Assembly (NCBI RefSeq): GCF_032854445.1
Contig: NC_088301.1
Coordinates: 16,948,018-17,012,017, forward strand
Source: Liolophura sinensis
Lineage: Eukaryota > Mollusca > Polyplacophora > Chitonida > Chitonidae
Length of the DNA: 64,000 nucleotides
Direction: 5' to 3'
A program made the position numbers and the translations under genes. Below the pieces are notes generated by a model. That model had not been told where the DNA came from and ran no database searches. It was given only the letters and a program-made list of their open reading frames with translations. Below are positions 46,901-57,132 of this stretch, piece by piece (position 1 is the stretch's first letter; every line of letters starts with the position of its first letter).

Positions 46901-49900
46901 GGCATTCGTTAGCTTGTTACACTAAATCGTTGTTATCATCGCAGTCTATCCAACAATGAGGAACAAGGTTATAGACTCAATTCTTTGTTGGACAGCGGCA
47001 TTAGGTCCGAGTATTTGCCCGATACCCCGTGAAAGGGGGACATTTATTCCGAACCCAACGGTTTCCTGCACTCATATACCTGGATAATGGTAAAATTCCT
47101 CCCCCCTTTTCCAGGTGGGCGTGGCCTGTTTATGAATATTAACGAAACACGTCTAGCCCTAACATGAATCTTATCTCCTAACCCTAAAATCACATTTCCA
47201 GTGCTGACGTGTTGCATTAATATCCATGAATAGGCCACTCCTACCTGGAGAAAGGGTTGGAATCTTACAGCAAACATATAAATGATAGCTGTCGCATTAG
47301 TAAAACTATTCCTGAGATTCGACACCAAACATGTCAAAAAATGTAAACAAAGAAATAAAGGATCGTTAACAAACCTGATGTGTTTGGATCTTTTCACAAC
47401 AAATTTCAAATATTAAACAGTTGCCTCAATAAAAACTAATAAATTTTACATAATCTCGTGTACATCAATTTAATTTTCTCCAAATTTCCTGCAGTAAAGC
47501 CTCATTACTTTATTGATCAAAGCTATAAACTGTGACTTTTGATTGAATACGTACCAACATTGAGATGTCTTTTTGTTGGAACATATATGTGAAAATGTTT
47601 AACCTCCTCGCCATTATGAGACAAAATTACATTTCCGGAGAATTGCGCAGGCGTGAACCAAAACGGCGGTGCTGGTGGAGTGTTTAACTGAAACTCGGCG
47701 TGAAACCTAAAAAGATAAGATGATTTTTTTTTTGGAACACAGTATATGGTGAGTGAGTGCTTGAGGTTTAACGTCGTACTTAGCAACTTTTCAGTCATAT
47801 GACGACCAAAGAGTCACAGGGTATGGTCGACTTCCTATATAAAGCTCTTGGTAACTTTGCCACAGCCTTATTACGTGTAACTAGAGCAGCGTCGACGGTG
47901 TGATAGCTGGAAAAATCACACATAACCGGTGAAATACACCTCTTGTCAACTTACCTCAATCAGACTTTTATTCCAGCGGTCAAATAGCAGCAAATTAGAA
48001 ACATCTTGTCTGAGTTAAACTTACACTGGTAAACTGGGTTTGTCGGGTTATTCCCACCCGGCATTGCAAGCCTTGTTTTATAGGCTCATAAATAAATATT
48101 ATTTAGTTCATTATTAGTTAATTTTTTATGTATTAAGATAAAACACAAATAAAACAAAGATTTCAACAGTAAGACGTTCAAGTCAATTAGTATTAAGCGG
48201 TGTGAAACTAGTGCAGACTTCATTATGGGAAAATAACATCGTGAATGTGAAACATTCGTCTATAAAGTCAACTTATATCATTTTACGATTAAATATGTAC
48301 ATTAAATGTACAGGAATGGGAGTTGATACGAATGTCTGACAACGCGTATGTTGTCAGATATACAGAATGTCGTATCTTACAAATGGCAAACCCATGCATT
48401 TAAGCTCACTAACGGTTTTTCTTCTGACACGAATCCTTATTACACATGTCAACTCACCTGAAGGCAATGTCAAAGTGTTTAAGGGACTTTTCTTTCAGGA
48501 CAGCGTGACCACCTTGGGGGCCAAAGCGTAGCTGTAGAAACGGTCTTGGGTGAAGTCCGCTTAGAATATCCTCTATGACAGCCTGGATACCCTGCGACGG
48601 AGGCGGCTCATAGCGCATGTTCGCGTCTTCCATGACGTCACTCGTGAGAAAAAGCGGCCATGGAACTCCCACGTCAATGGACATTGCTTGGGGAAGGAAG
48701 AAAGACAGCTTCCTATTTGTTGTATTCAGCTGTGTTTGTGGCGCGGTTTTCCACTGGAGCAGGCCTTGCCATTCTATGGAGGTCTTCATCTGTGAAATAT
48801 ATTCCAAATAAGACTTAAATTCGTCAAAGAGAGGGCCCACGATATGGGAAATATTCTTTATAATAAAGCAGGCAAGTCCATGTATTAATGTATTAATCGA
48901 CGGATTCCTCTTAATCCCTTATTCTGCATATGTACAGTCCTCTTTGTCGTGTCTGACAATGTATTATATATCACTCTATATATGCACGGTTAATAAATAT
49001 TTGTGATTCAATCAATAACTTGCACGTTAAAAGCATGTAGTTCGGGGGGGGGGGGGAGGGGGTATCCCGAAGAATCTCAACAAGGTCACCTGCTTCCGTT
49101 CATTTGCGACTAAAAGTGGTATTCAGTGCTCTTTTTTGTTGTCTTGCATGAAGTACAACGTAATTTTGCTGGATCTGAGCTAGTCAATGACTGAGAACAT
49201 TTTGTACTAATTTATTCATGATGTGAACATTCTGCGCGTTTTATTTAGAGTTTATTTATTTAGTTATTTAGTTATCTATAATTGTTGTTTAGTGCCATAC
49301 ACAACTCAATTTTTCACTCCAACTATTGATGAAGGTCAGTTTTATGGGTGAAGGATACCAGAATGCTCAAAGTACGTCTACAGCACCGACATTTGGCGGG
49401 TGACTGGCAAACTCCATAACTTTTGACCACTTTCTCCCCCTTTTCCAGCAGAATTCATCTGGTGAACTACATCACTGGTTTGTGGATCCCATGGAACAGC
49501 ATACGGTAGCATGCTGCAACCTCTAGTTCACTGTTATCTGAGGCAGGGCGATGAGAAACCACTTTGTATGTTATCAACATATATATCCAGGTTTGGAAAG
49601 CATTACCTCAGCTTGCTATATGTGATTCAGCTACACACATGGTACCGACGCCAACTGTGGCCTGTACAAAAATAAAGACTTACCTGAGACTGAGATTCCG
49701 GATCGGAAAAACTTCTCAAACTGGACATATCCAAAGGCTGGAAAAATGTCTCTAGAGTCACGTTTTTCTCTTCTATGTCTACACGTTCCCTTTGCTGAAA
49801 TTCAAAGTATAAAGTTTATTCGAGTCTGGGTATCGTTTTATTGCGGTCTAAATTTCTATAGCAAACTTAAATGCGAAACAGCATTTCTTCTTCAGGACGA

Positions 49901-52243
49901 TTCTACACCGACAAGGGTCAAGTCTGATCATTGTTCGCCACGCTACAACAGAAACATTGCCATCAAATGAGTGAAATAATCTTGAGGACAGCCTTAAAGC
50001 TCAGCATATTTCGATGAGTACAAATTGTTCTCGTATTTTCATTCACTAAATGGTATATTGACAATCTGTTAACTCTGAATAATCCATTTATAGCAAAAGC
50101 TGTGATAGATATTTACCCACCTTCGTTGGATTTACAGGAAACCACAGATGGTACATCTTATCTAGATCTGTATTTGTACAAAGACCAAAACGGTTTCCTC
50201 TCTCGCAGACTTTACTACAAGAGGGATAGTTTCAATTTTGACATTGTAAAATTTCCTTACTTCGGGTCCTGCATATGGCGTGTACCTATCTCGCCTTGTG
50301 GTATGTGTTAGATCCTGTGTGTTGCGTGACGATTTCACTCAACGCCACAAGTTATTACTGCAAAAGTCTTCACTTTAAGTTTCTTAAGTTTTACAGTAAG
50401 TATAGTTGTCTTGTAAGTAAATAGGGACAGAGCGTCCAGAATCCCTGGCGCTCTGCTTTAGGATTATGCCTAATTCCGCTTAACCAGGGGCTAGGGACGA
50501 TGTATTAATCGTGCGGAATTAGATCGTCAGTCTGAATATATGAACAGTTGTAATCAGAGCGCAACTGAGCAACTGAGATACTTATTTTGTTAATGAGAAC
50601 TTATATTCTAGCACGGTACACCATTTGAGTGCTGATTTCACTCAGACGCCTAGAACACACGTTGCGTCTTTCTGCATCATTGATAACTGTTGACTGCTTC
50701 TCTTTGCATGATTCCGTCCTATTTTATAAACATACTTAATTCTTGGATGGTTTGCGTTGTACGTCATTTTGGGAATTGGTCTTACGATTATTGACCTGGG
50801 ATATCCTTATTGGCTGACGGCTGGTATACCAATGTCAGTTTCCACGCATATATGTCGTACATTTTCGTGATATTGTACAAGTATTACTAGCACGGGCTAC
50901 AGACAGTAATGACATCTTTTATCCTATATGCTACCAAGATAATATTTCTGTGCATACGCGATATGGTAATCATTATAGCCCTTTTTTATATCAATAGTTC
51001 CCGAACCAACAGGTCTAAAAATGACTACAGACATTTTTAAAGGTGCTGAAAGCTCTCCAACTGAATAAGCCAAAAGTAAACCATATGACTGTCTTGGTGT
51101 ACCAGTGTACAATGTACACACATAAGCTTGTACGTCGTTAGTTCCACCAGTGAAGCTGACACTAGATTTAACAATGTACGGCCGTATTGACCTGCTCGTC
51201 ACATTAGATCGTTAGATCAGTTGATCCACATTAGTGCGGCTAGTACATCGTCAGTTTCATAATATGACTTTATAACTGCTTGGAGGCACTCATTAAGACA
51301 CACGAGAAGACACGTGATAAGACACCAAATAAGATGCCCTGTAAGACACCATATAAGATACCCAGTAAGACACCCAGTAAGACACTGGGTGACGCTCCTG
51401 GGACCACCAAATACCCCAATCCTTGACCTGCTTTGAACAATTTTAAGCCAATGCTGGGAATAAGTGGGAAGCTTTTATATGATTTGTTGATCATGCATTA
51501 CTTATTATGGATTGACTGATTTACGCTGTAAAGTCCTTTTCGGTGGCCTAATGGTTAGAGTGTCGGCCTCGAAGTCGGGAGACCTCCGGATCAAACCGTT
51601 GTCGGGTCATACCAAAGACTTTGAAACGGTACTTGTCGCCGTCTTTTGGCGCTCAGCTCTGAGAGGTTAGAGCAAGTAAACATGATTATTTGGCCCGATA
51701 TCAGCATAATGTGACTGCACGTACGACGTATAACCCAAAGCATACATACATGTAATAGACGACGTATACCCAAAACTTCCATGACCATGCGGGGAGAAGG
51801 AAGTGACGGCTGCCTTCCCATTTTTCTCTGCCTCACCTCGGTACGGACACGGTAGGCCAGTGCCCCCTCTGTAACCACCCCTTCCACTCCGACGTCTAGG
51901 CAATGCGCAAATTTTATGAAGATTAGTGAACTAAAGCCGTTTGTAACTTCCCTACATGCGCGTATCATGTATATTACCAAATATAGTCTAGTCTTACCAT
52001 AGGTGTAATTTTATGAGCCACAGCGGCGAACTCTTCCAAGCTGAGCCAGCCATCCTCATTGACGTCCAAATTCCTAAACAAGATCTCCTCATAGGAGTAA
52101 TACTTGGCAAGATCGAAACCTATATTATAGAGGCTATCCAAATGTTGCAAGACTCCGGCAACAAAAACCAGAAGAGCCACCAGCACACCGATGATGATCC
52201 CACAGCCCGTGGCACAAGATGAGCCCGCCTTGGGGGCCACCAT
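39315..52243 (-). CDS. SELENON: Selenoprotein N, nine coding exons, complete
   Basis: ER-membrane selenoprotein that senses luminal calcium and protects SERCA/ryanodine calcium handling from oxidation. Exons: 51998-52243, 49684-49794, 48458-48789, 47555-47706, 45702-45901, 44194-44299, 41984-42152, 40282-40392, 39315-39390. Phases agree throughout, giving 500 residues including selenocysteine (vertebrate proteins are about 550-590). Seen: short cytosolic N-terminus, transmembrane helix (about 14-32), one canonical EF-hand loop (60-71, [12 protein letters not shown]), the HPRPF...RFGPQG block, the RFHAEFQL...PFWFTPAQF block, NVDME...GFIPQME, LPFREAF...[11 protein letters not shown] (Sec382), [16 protein letters not shown] and [15 protein letters not shown]. 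All match vertebrate SELENON. Without Sec recoding, translation would stop at residue 381. Confidence 0.97.
40282..40392 (-). CDS. SELENON: SELENON exon 8
   Basis: Residues 439-475. [36 protein letters not shown]. It matches human [25 protein letters not shown]. Donor GACGG|GTACGA, phase 2. Using that donor lets the last exon continue the human C-terminal pattern; reading on would stop six codons later. Confidence 0.93.
40550..40571. repeat. Short (TA)n tract
   Basis: About ten TA units in a SELENON intron. Confidence 0.9.
40630..40855. repeat. Dispersed repeat R1, copy 3
   Basis: ATCAGATGAAAGAACGTGAT ... GTTATTTGCAAATATG ... TTCTAAATAAGAACGTGATG. The longest of the three copies. Confidence 0.6.
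40890..41930 (+). mobile_element. Tc1/mariner-like transposon, 3'-truncated, inactive
   Basis: Transposase starts at ATG 41146 ([18 protein letters not shown]). Later pieces are [16 protein letters not shown] (first catalytic Asp) and [20 protein letters not shown] (second Asp). A stop follows codon 18, and other stops and frame changes occur. The last acidic residue region is missing because the copy ends about 41930. The CTGACGGCCAAAAGAAACGT left end has no partner on the right. In SELENON intron 7, opposite to the gene. Confidence 0.9.
41984..42152 (-). CDS. SELENON: SELENON exon 7
   Basis: Residues 383-439. [38 protein letters not shown] and HSLEAYT. Human: GSGRTLRETVLESSPILTLL...STWSLVKELEEL. 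Acceptor CCACAG, donor ACAC|GTGAGA, phase 2. A truncated Tc1 copy ends just downstream in the next intron. Confidence 0.97.
42130..42152 (-). promoter_or_regulatory. SELENON: Candidate selenocysteine redefinition element (hairpin after UGA, across exon junction)
   Basis: In spliced mRNA the UGA is followed at once by GGUUCGG, a ten-base loop and CCGAGCC. This gives seven pairs, one of them a G-U. The first G comes from exon 6 (44194), so the stem forms only after splicing. Vertebrate SELENON is known to carry a stimulatory stem-loop just 3' of its UGA. Confidence 0.6.
42301..42490. repeat. (AT)n tracts with two direct copies of a 31-bp block and a flanking inverted repeat
   Basis: The block beginning AATCGGATTCCCATACATTC is at 42368-42398 and again at 42418-42448, each next to (AT)n. 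TCCGATTAT at 42305 and ATAATCGGA ending 42374 make an AT-cored palindrome. Confidence 0.9.
42690..42903. mobile_element. MITE family M1, copy 3
   Basis: ATATTAACAGGAAGTCTGCT on the left, and on the right ACAGACTTTCTGCTAAATTT followed by AACAGG. The middle is similar to copies 1 and 2. Confidence 0.65.
43555..43800. repeat. Dispersed repeat R3, copy 1
   Basis: TGACGTCACATCCGGTTTTG, then ACAAATCCATTCGCTGAACG, shared in order with 60870-61120. Confidence 0.6.
43907..43981. repeat. (AT)n microsatellite, about 75 bp
   Basis: Uninterrupted AT alternation in SELENON intron 6, some 210 bases downstream in transcription of the UGA exon. Confidence 0.97.
44194..44299 (-). CDS. SELENON: SELENON exon 6 with the UGA selenocysteine codon
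   Basis: [34 protein letters not shown], then TGA at 44195-44197 read as Sec382, then the first base of Gly383. It matches human LPFTEAFDRAKAENKLVHSI...DDQSCUG. Acceptor AATAG, donor GAG|GTAAAC. The in-frame stop hides this exon from simple ORF finding. Confidence 0.96.
44195..44197 (-). promoter_or_regulatory. SELENON: UGA selenocysteine codon (Sec382)
   Basis: TGA (TCA on the + strand) follows TGC for Cys381 and precedes a glycine codon split by the intron, giving C-U-G as in thioredoxin reductase-type redox motifs. Coding similarity continues on both sides, so it is read through and is not a terminator. Confidence 0.95.
44398..44565. mobile_element. Foldback MITE in SELENON intron 5
   Basis: TCTGGATACAGCAGAGAGTC + TAGTG on the left pairs with CACTAGAATCTCTGCTATAC + GTATCTAGA on the right. 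About 170 bp, no ORF. It starts about 100 bp from the UGA exon. Confidence 0.65.
45105..45312. mobile_element. Possible diverged MITE M1 copy
   Basis: TTAATAGAATGTTTTCTAAC ... CAGAGAATTCTGTTAATTCT and internal ATAATAC...TCTG motifs resemble M1, but the ends are poor. Confidence 0.35.
45325..45583 (-). mobile_element. SINE family A, full length
   Basis: Tail at 45325, tRNA head CCTAGGCCACGGAGGCCC at the right end. Confidence 0.9.
45702..45901 (-). CDS. SELENON: SELENON exon 5
   Basis: Residues 281-347. [40 protein letters not shown], then [14 protein letters not shown]. It matches the human VDMEW...DIGYIPQMELE...AMYPFKK. Acceptor TTTTTTAG, donor CAG|GTGAGA, phase 0. Confidence 0.96.
45967..46125 (-). 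mobile_element. SINE family A, partial
   Basis: Tail and body to TTTCTCGTACG, no head. Confidence 0.85.
46136..46200 (+). repeat. Dispersed repeat with AAGCGCCACATTGGCAGT core, copy 2
   Basis: See 6556-6650. Confidence 0.5.
46320..46475 (-). mobile_element. SINE family A, partial
   Basis: TTTATTTGATTGATGATTTA and the body to CTGGCAGATCTT. Confidence 0.85.
46715..46782 (+). mobile_element. SINE family A, tail fragment
   Basis: GATGCTGGCGTATAAGTGAA ... GTGAAACATCAATGAAAT. Confidence 0.75.
47089..47268. mobile_element. Foldback MITE with about 65-bp inverted arms
   Basis: The left arm, GGTAAAATTCCTCCCCCCTT ... CCAGGTGGGCGTGGCCTGTT, pairs with the right arm ... GGCCACTCCTACCTGGAGAA ... GGAATCTTAC. 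The arms cover most of the 180 bp. In SELENON intron 4. Confidence 0.85.
47555..47706 (-). CDS. SELENON: SELENON exon 4
   Basis: Residues 230-280. [20 protein letters not shown] then [13 protein letters not shown] and [13 protein letters not shown]. Nearly the same as the human FRIHAEFQL...PFWFSPAQFTG...HRSLNV block. Donor TTG|GTACGT, phase 1. Confidence 0.97.
47747..47830 (-). mobile_element. SINE family B, tail fragment
   Basis: GTGAGTGAGTGCTTGAGGTT + TAACGTCGTACTTAG is the inverse of the family B tail. Confidence 0.8.
47890..47990. repeat. Dispersed repeat R4, copy 2
   Basis: See 36440-36545. Confidence 0.6.
48458..48789 (-). CDS. SELENON: SELENON exon 3
   Basis: Residues 120-230. Contains [37 protein letters not shown] and HFDIAF, matching human NRFYPPPPKGKEV...FHPRPFVKTRFAPQGA. 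Acceptor TTCACAG, donor CAG|GTGAGT, phase 2. Confidence 0.96.
49046..49062 (+). repeat. Poly-G tract
   Basis: A run of about 14 G, then A and six G. Confidence 0.9.
49255..49430. repeat. Dispersed repeat with TTTTATGGGTGAAGGA core
   Basis: Related to 35048-35150. The TTATTTATT-like start suggests another SINE type read backwards. Confidence 0.45.
49684..49794 (-). CDS. SELENON: SELENON exon 2
   Basis: 37 codons, phase 0 at both ends: [20 protein letters not shown] and LDMSSLRSF. This matches the human LTIEARFQPL segment. The vertebrate Alu-derived exon with a second UGA has no counterpart here. Confidence 0.93.
50055..50400 (+). mobile_element. Fossil retroelement fragment, region downstream of a reverse transcriptase
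   Basis: Text such as [20 protein letters not shown] and [17 protein letters not shown] follows the Y-L-D-L...K-R-D-D-F-x-F-x-I-V-N-F-P pattern seen after the RT of many invertebrate retroelements. A short, old, broken piece. The family (Penelope-like or other) is not certain. In SELENON intron 1. Confidence 0.6.
51298..51395. repeat. Short tandem repeat, about 12-bp unit
   Basis: GTAAGACACCCA and variants, about seven units. Confidence 0.8.
51534..51755 (+). mobile_element. tRNA-related SINE (family B subtype)
   Basis: GGTGGCCTAATGGTTAGAGT (A box), CCGGATCAAACC (B box), a body with GGTACTTGTCGCCGTC, and a tail GTACGACGTATAACCCAAAG + CATACATACATG. Confidence 0.75.
51998..52243 (-). CDS. SELENON: SELENON exon 1: membrane anchor and EF-hand
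   Basis: Starts at ATG 52241-52243 ([15 protein letters not shown]), then the helix [15 protein letters not shown] and the EF-hand loop with D60, N62, D64, S68 and E71 in the coordinating places. Donor ATG|GTAAGA, phase 0. Confidence 0.95.
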
Positions 52244-53182
52244 GACGCCGCTGTGTCCAGGCTACAACCTGAAGACAAGACTCCGTAACCAAGCAAATGC
52301 CTTCACGTAGTCCTGGAGGAAAGCTCCTTGTGAACAGGTGTTATTCCGTATGTTGCTGTACTCACCGAGACAAACACGTACGCACATGTCTCAGAACAGC
52401 GCAGATGGTCGGCTTCCAACGCTGATAGTCCAGACATCATATCAGTATAAAGTATAATTGGCGATACCAATTCAACCACTTAAATTGCCCACATTGAACA
52501 AATAGATGACTTATGAAACATCTGGCTGTCTTACAACAATGAAAGAATTATCTTCATAATGTTCATTGATGGGACAATGTATAATTTATTGGGTCTTAAC
52601 ACCTTTCATGCAAATTTGTTTGTTAAATTGTAGGTAGAAAACTTAATGGCCCATTATAAGAAAACAGAATTTGCCGTGTTTAGTAATGTCTTTGTCAGAA
52701 AGTGGTAGCGAAGAAATAACCAGCTGACCGGAGTAACAAAGTTTCAGTGGGACAAGATATGCTACAATTAACGTAATATCCGTTTTTAGAGTGAAAGAAT
52801 ATACAAAGAATATAACTAAGCATACCAAGCGGTCTAAAGCCTTCCTGTCTGAGCTAAAAATATTTGCCATCGAAAAGTTACTTGTATTTCCTATCGCCGA
52901 ACCCTGTTAGAGGAACACGAAAAAACGAGTTCACGCATGTTGGACGTGACAAATATAGTCAATATGTATAAGTAATGAAAAATGTCTTAGTATGAAAAAG
53001 CAGTTATTTTCTACATTGTTTGCAGGCTCCAAGCTAAAGGCAAACCGATCAATAAAGTGTTTGATCGCTCAACATTTTCGGTTTACGCAAGTTGGTTCCA
53101 AACTGAGTAAACACACAGCACTCTTCTATAACGCTGCCTTGCGTCTGAACTACTGCTTTGCCCTACCACCAAAACTACATGT

Positions 53183-53375
53183 ATATAGTTATTTATTTTT
53201 GATTTGATTCGCCGTACTCAAGAATATTTCACTTATACGACGGCGGCCAGCATTATGGTGGGAAGAAACCGGACAGAGCCCAGGGGAAACGCCCCCCCCC
53301 CCCCCACCCCCATCCCTTATGCGCAGGTTGCGGGTCATTACGCTGCGCTTGCACGTTAGCCAACTAAGCCACGGA
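53183..53375 (-). mobile_element. SINE family A with a poly-C insertion
   Basis: CGCCGTACTCAAGAATATTT ... GGGGAAACG, then about 20 C-rich bases, then the head part to AACTAAGCCACGGA. Confidence 0.85.
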
Positions 53376-53974
53376 TCAACCAAATCATGTGAGGAGCGGG
53401 GAACGTGTACCTACGATCACTACCCTAACAAATACGATCAACAGTTCGCATCTTGTTACGCAAAAATCGACAAAAGGTTTATGTTATGAAGTTCTTTGGC
53501 GAATTCCGATGCGTTTCTTTCCTTTTTTTCTCATTCTTCTATGTTAATTCACTCATATTAGGGAGATGTCTCCATATGCAGCAAACTGATCTAAAATTCA
53601 CGCATATTTCCGTTCAGCTCACTGGGCATAGCGAGCAGTGAAGGTCTCAACCCAATAACACAATACATGTATGATATCAATCAATACATGACTTCCGCTG
53701 ATGGTCAGGCGAGGAAACAAGAAGAATGCAAGTTTGAAAGTCTTGTTCCAAATATGCAGAAGTTTCCCTTATATGTTCTACAAAGTTTCCTCTGCTTACA
53801 AACCGCAAGGATATCCATGAAATATTTACCATAAACGACAAGGAAAGACCTTTTCAGAAGTTACGTGTACCCTATTTAAGGTTACTCAGCGTTTGTGTTT
53901 CGAATTCTTTTTTTGGTGAACATGTACGTATTTTGCAGACCTGCAGATGCATTAGCCTGTATACATTTGTATTC

Positions 53975-54560
53975 AGTTCATGCTGTTACATTTATATTCA
54001 ACAACTACATGTGTTTAAGTTTGTATTACAGGAATTTCTACCGTACTGATACATAAAACTTGTATGTTTTTATGTTTATAATACAGGAAATACCGCTACA
54101 TCTATATTTCTCATCTCGACCTGTTTAATTTTTTACTGGAAATACTGCCACATTTATATTTCACACCTACATATGATTAAGTCTACAGGAAATACTGCCA
54201 CGTTTATATTTCACACCTGCATATGCTTAAGTCTACAGGAAATACTGCCTCGTTTATATTTCACACCTGCATCTGCATAAGTTTACAGGAAATACTCTCA
54301 AAATCATATTTCACACCTGCATGTACTTATGTTTTACCATAGGAAATGCGCTACATTTATATTTCTCACCTCTATGTGAATATGTTTTTATTACAGGAAA
54401 AACTGCCACATTTATATGTCACATCATCATATGCTTATGTTAGTGTTACGTAATGGTATATGTACATTTTACACCTGCATGTGACTAAGTTTGTATTACA
54501 GGAAACAATTGTAAATGTATATTTCACACCTGCCAGTTCTTATGTCTGTATTGCAGGTTA
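53975..54560. repeat. Satellite-like tandem array, 50-62 bp units, about ten copies
   Basis: ACAGGAAATACTGCCACATT + TATATTTCACACCTGCATATG-type units of uneven length and identity. The most alike are at 54130-54300. Confidence 0.85.
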
Positions 54561-54609
54561 CTGTGTGATTTGATTTGATATTTTATTTCACCAGGTATTT
54601 ATAACTTGT

Positions 54610-54841
54610 TCAGGGGCCTCCATGGCGCACTTGGTTAGCACACTTGAGCAGCGTGATGACCCAGAAGCCTCTCACCTATACGGTCGCTGTGAGTTGAAGT
54701 CCAGTTCATGATGGCTTCCTCTCCGGCCGTACGTGAAAAGGTCTGCAGCAACCCACCCACTATAATGCTGGCCGCCGTCGTATAAGTGAAATATTCTTGA
54801 GTACGGCGTAAAACATCAACGAAATAAATAAATACATACAA
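54610..54841 (+). mobile_element. SINE family A, near full length, + orientation
   Basis: Head GGGGCCTCCATGGCGCACTT, body, tail ACATCAACGAAATAAATAAA. Confidence 0.92.
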
Positions 54842-55021
54842 CCTGTTTACACAATATGTCAGTTGGAAAGGTGAGAATAAAACCCTGTGGGCCTGTTCTG
54901 TTCATGATAAAATTCTAATAAAACCTGTTTTGATGAAACTGAGATAAAGGCGAAAATCAGTTGTAGTGTTATGCCTATAAATACGACTCATTGTAGAGTA
55001 TAAGGGAGAAAATACAGGCTA

Positions 55022-56312
55022 AGTCACCATTTCAAATAGGAGCGACCGGGGTAAGTTGAGCCGAACCGTAAGATGACCCATCCTAAAGGACAGCATCAGG
55101 ATGTACAACGCAAACAAAATCACCATATGTATTGTCAAAAACATGCTATTCTTTTCCACCTAGATTCATAATAGCATCTGTCAACATCACGGGAAATAAA
55201 AACAACAAATTCCATTTTTTTGTTACAGTGAATACTGTTGAAACAGGTAGGTGTTCTTTTGGTCAAAAGACAAATAAGAGTTAGCTTGACACTAATTTCA
55301 CATCTAAGACCATACACTTTAATCATTGGGTTTGTGATGTAAAATCAGTTTTACTCGCATTACTAGTTTTGTAGCTCTCAAGAAAAAAGTAGTCGTGCGG
55401 TTAGATCGGGTAGGATGAACCATACAGGATGGGGTAAGATGAGCCATGGACCAACTTACCCCATAGACTGTTGTTGACATATTTTGATGTTGATATCTGG
55501 GTTATTTGTGGAATATGTTTATACAGCTTGGTTTTTATCTTCCGCGGTCACACATTTCTCATCTTGTCAGTGATATACATGTGGGCCTAAACATATCCTA
55601 GTTATTCACTGAATTTAGGGTGAAGAGGTCTGATTTCAGATCAACTCTGGTTAGTATAAACCTAAGATAAGCCCGAGGAAAATGGTACTAACGAGTATGT
55701 ATTCTTTCGGAAGCAGCTGAAACATTGATTTTCTTTGTCAACAGGTAACCTGATTGATAAATGATAACATTGTTCAAACTCTTCCTGAGCCTACCACACT
55801 TGTCGGATCTGCCCAAATATGTATTCAAATTTATCTACTCCCGTGGGACCTACAAAACTACAATATAAAGCAGGCACGTTTAACCGACTGCGCATTATCC
55901 AGTCTTTGTAAAACTTTTCTTTCATGATCTTCAAGGTACTGTCTTTTTTAATTATTGCTTATCTGTCGTTTTAACAACAGTGAAAAGCTTGCGCTACAAT
56001 GCGCGTCTAGTCTGACATTGAAAGAACCAAACATAGATACTTGCAGCTTAGTAAATGTAATAATGCTTACATGAAACAGCTTATTTAATAACGGATAAAG
56101 GGTACTTGCTTCTTTATGTGGCGGCCCGACTTACCTCACCTTATGGACCAACTTACTTCATCCACAAATCCAGCACTTTTGACTTTGGATCTATTGTCCT
56201 GTGCATGCATTGATAAATGGCTATTAAATCAGCATACTTTGATAAACTGGAATATTGTGTATTTCTGATTACACTTTGTAGACAGTGGCTCACCTTACCT
56301 CGGTCTCCCCGA
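55022..56312. mobile_element. Candidate DNA element with GGGGTAAG-type inverted ends
   Basis: Left GAGCGACCGGGGTAAGTTGA + GCC. Right, inverted, GGGGAGACCGAGGTAAGGTG + AGCC. The same motif recurs inside (GGGGTAAGATGAGCCATGG at about 55432 and its inverse at about 55455 and 56125-56165). No transposase was seen. Probably non-autonomous. Confidence 0.55.
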
Positions 56313-56679
56313 GCTTCTCTTTGTAAGAGGACACGGACGGACATAGTTTAAGACTGAGAAGCAATTTATGCCATTGGTGTGGCACTTGGCGCACAGGGCA
56401 AATAAAGAGAGAGATTTAGTGTAGAGTGCCTAGTTGTGCGGTGGTGAATATCTAAAATTATTTAAAAATGGACTGGAAAATTTACAGGATGTAGATATGG
56501 ATGATAAAACTGCTTATGCAGAAATAGGAGTGTAAGAAAGTCAGCATTAGAGACAGGTATTAACCGAATATCTTTGTTCTATAGAGAAAATTAATGGGAA
56601 TAAATGAGACGGATGTGAAACGCATGTGTGTATAATTTTGTACTCATACCGTTGTAAGTCACAGAAAGAATATTAATTC

Positions 56680-56957
56680 ATTTATCTATTTGATTTGTGA
56701 TCTCCGTCGTCCTCATTAGTATTTTCATTTCGAGTACTTTCGAGTATTTCATTTATACAACCTCGTCCAGCATTATGGTGAGTGGAAAACGGGCAAAGCT
56801 CGGGGAAAAACCACTACCATACGCATGTTACGGACAAAGCTTTGCACATACGACTAGAGAGGAAACCAGTCTGAGCTGGGCTTAAACTCACAGTAACCAC
56901 GTCAGTGAGAGGTCCATGAATTATTGTGTTGCGCTTGCGCGTTAGCTACTCGCCCCC
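56680..56957 (-). mobile_element. SINE family A, full length, diverged
   Basis: TTTATCTATTTGATTTGTGA at one end, GCGCTTGCGCGTTAGCTACT near the other. The body is recognisable. Confidence 0.85.
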
Positions 56958-57132
56958 TAAGAAAATACATAAGAAATTTGTTCACCTCAAATGTGGTGAT
57001 TTTTAAATATTTAATAAGTAATGCAGCGTACAGCAAAGATTTCATTCGCAGTTATTTCATACAATTTACAAATGTTTGTCGCTTTGGTTGGACATCAGCT
57101 TAACGCAGTTATGGGCATAGATGTTGTCTGGT

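Larger units (their letters stand above)
52244..57132. other. Intergenic region between SELENON and EMI gene A
   Basis: SELENON's 5' UTR and promoter must lie at its left end. No TATA box or other named site was recognised there. The rest holds SINEs, a satellite-like array and an inverted-end element listed separately. No exon was found. Confidence 0.6.

Noticed and set aside
47044-47409. 121-codon minus-strand frame
   Set aside because: It crosses a foldback MITE and shows no domain or splice fit.
51270-51494. Gly/Val/Leu-rich 74-codon minus frame
   Set aside because: Most of it is the 12-bp tandem repeat at 51298-51395 in translation.
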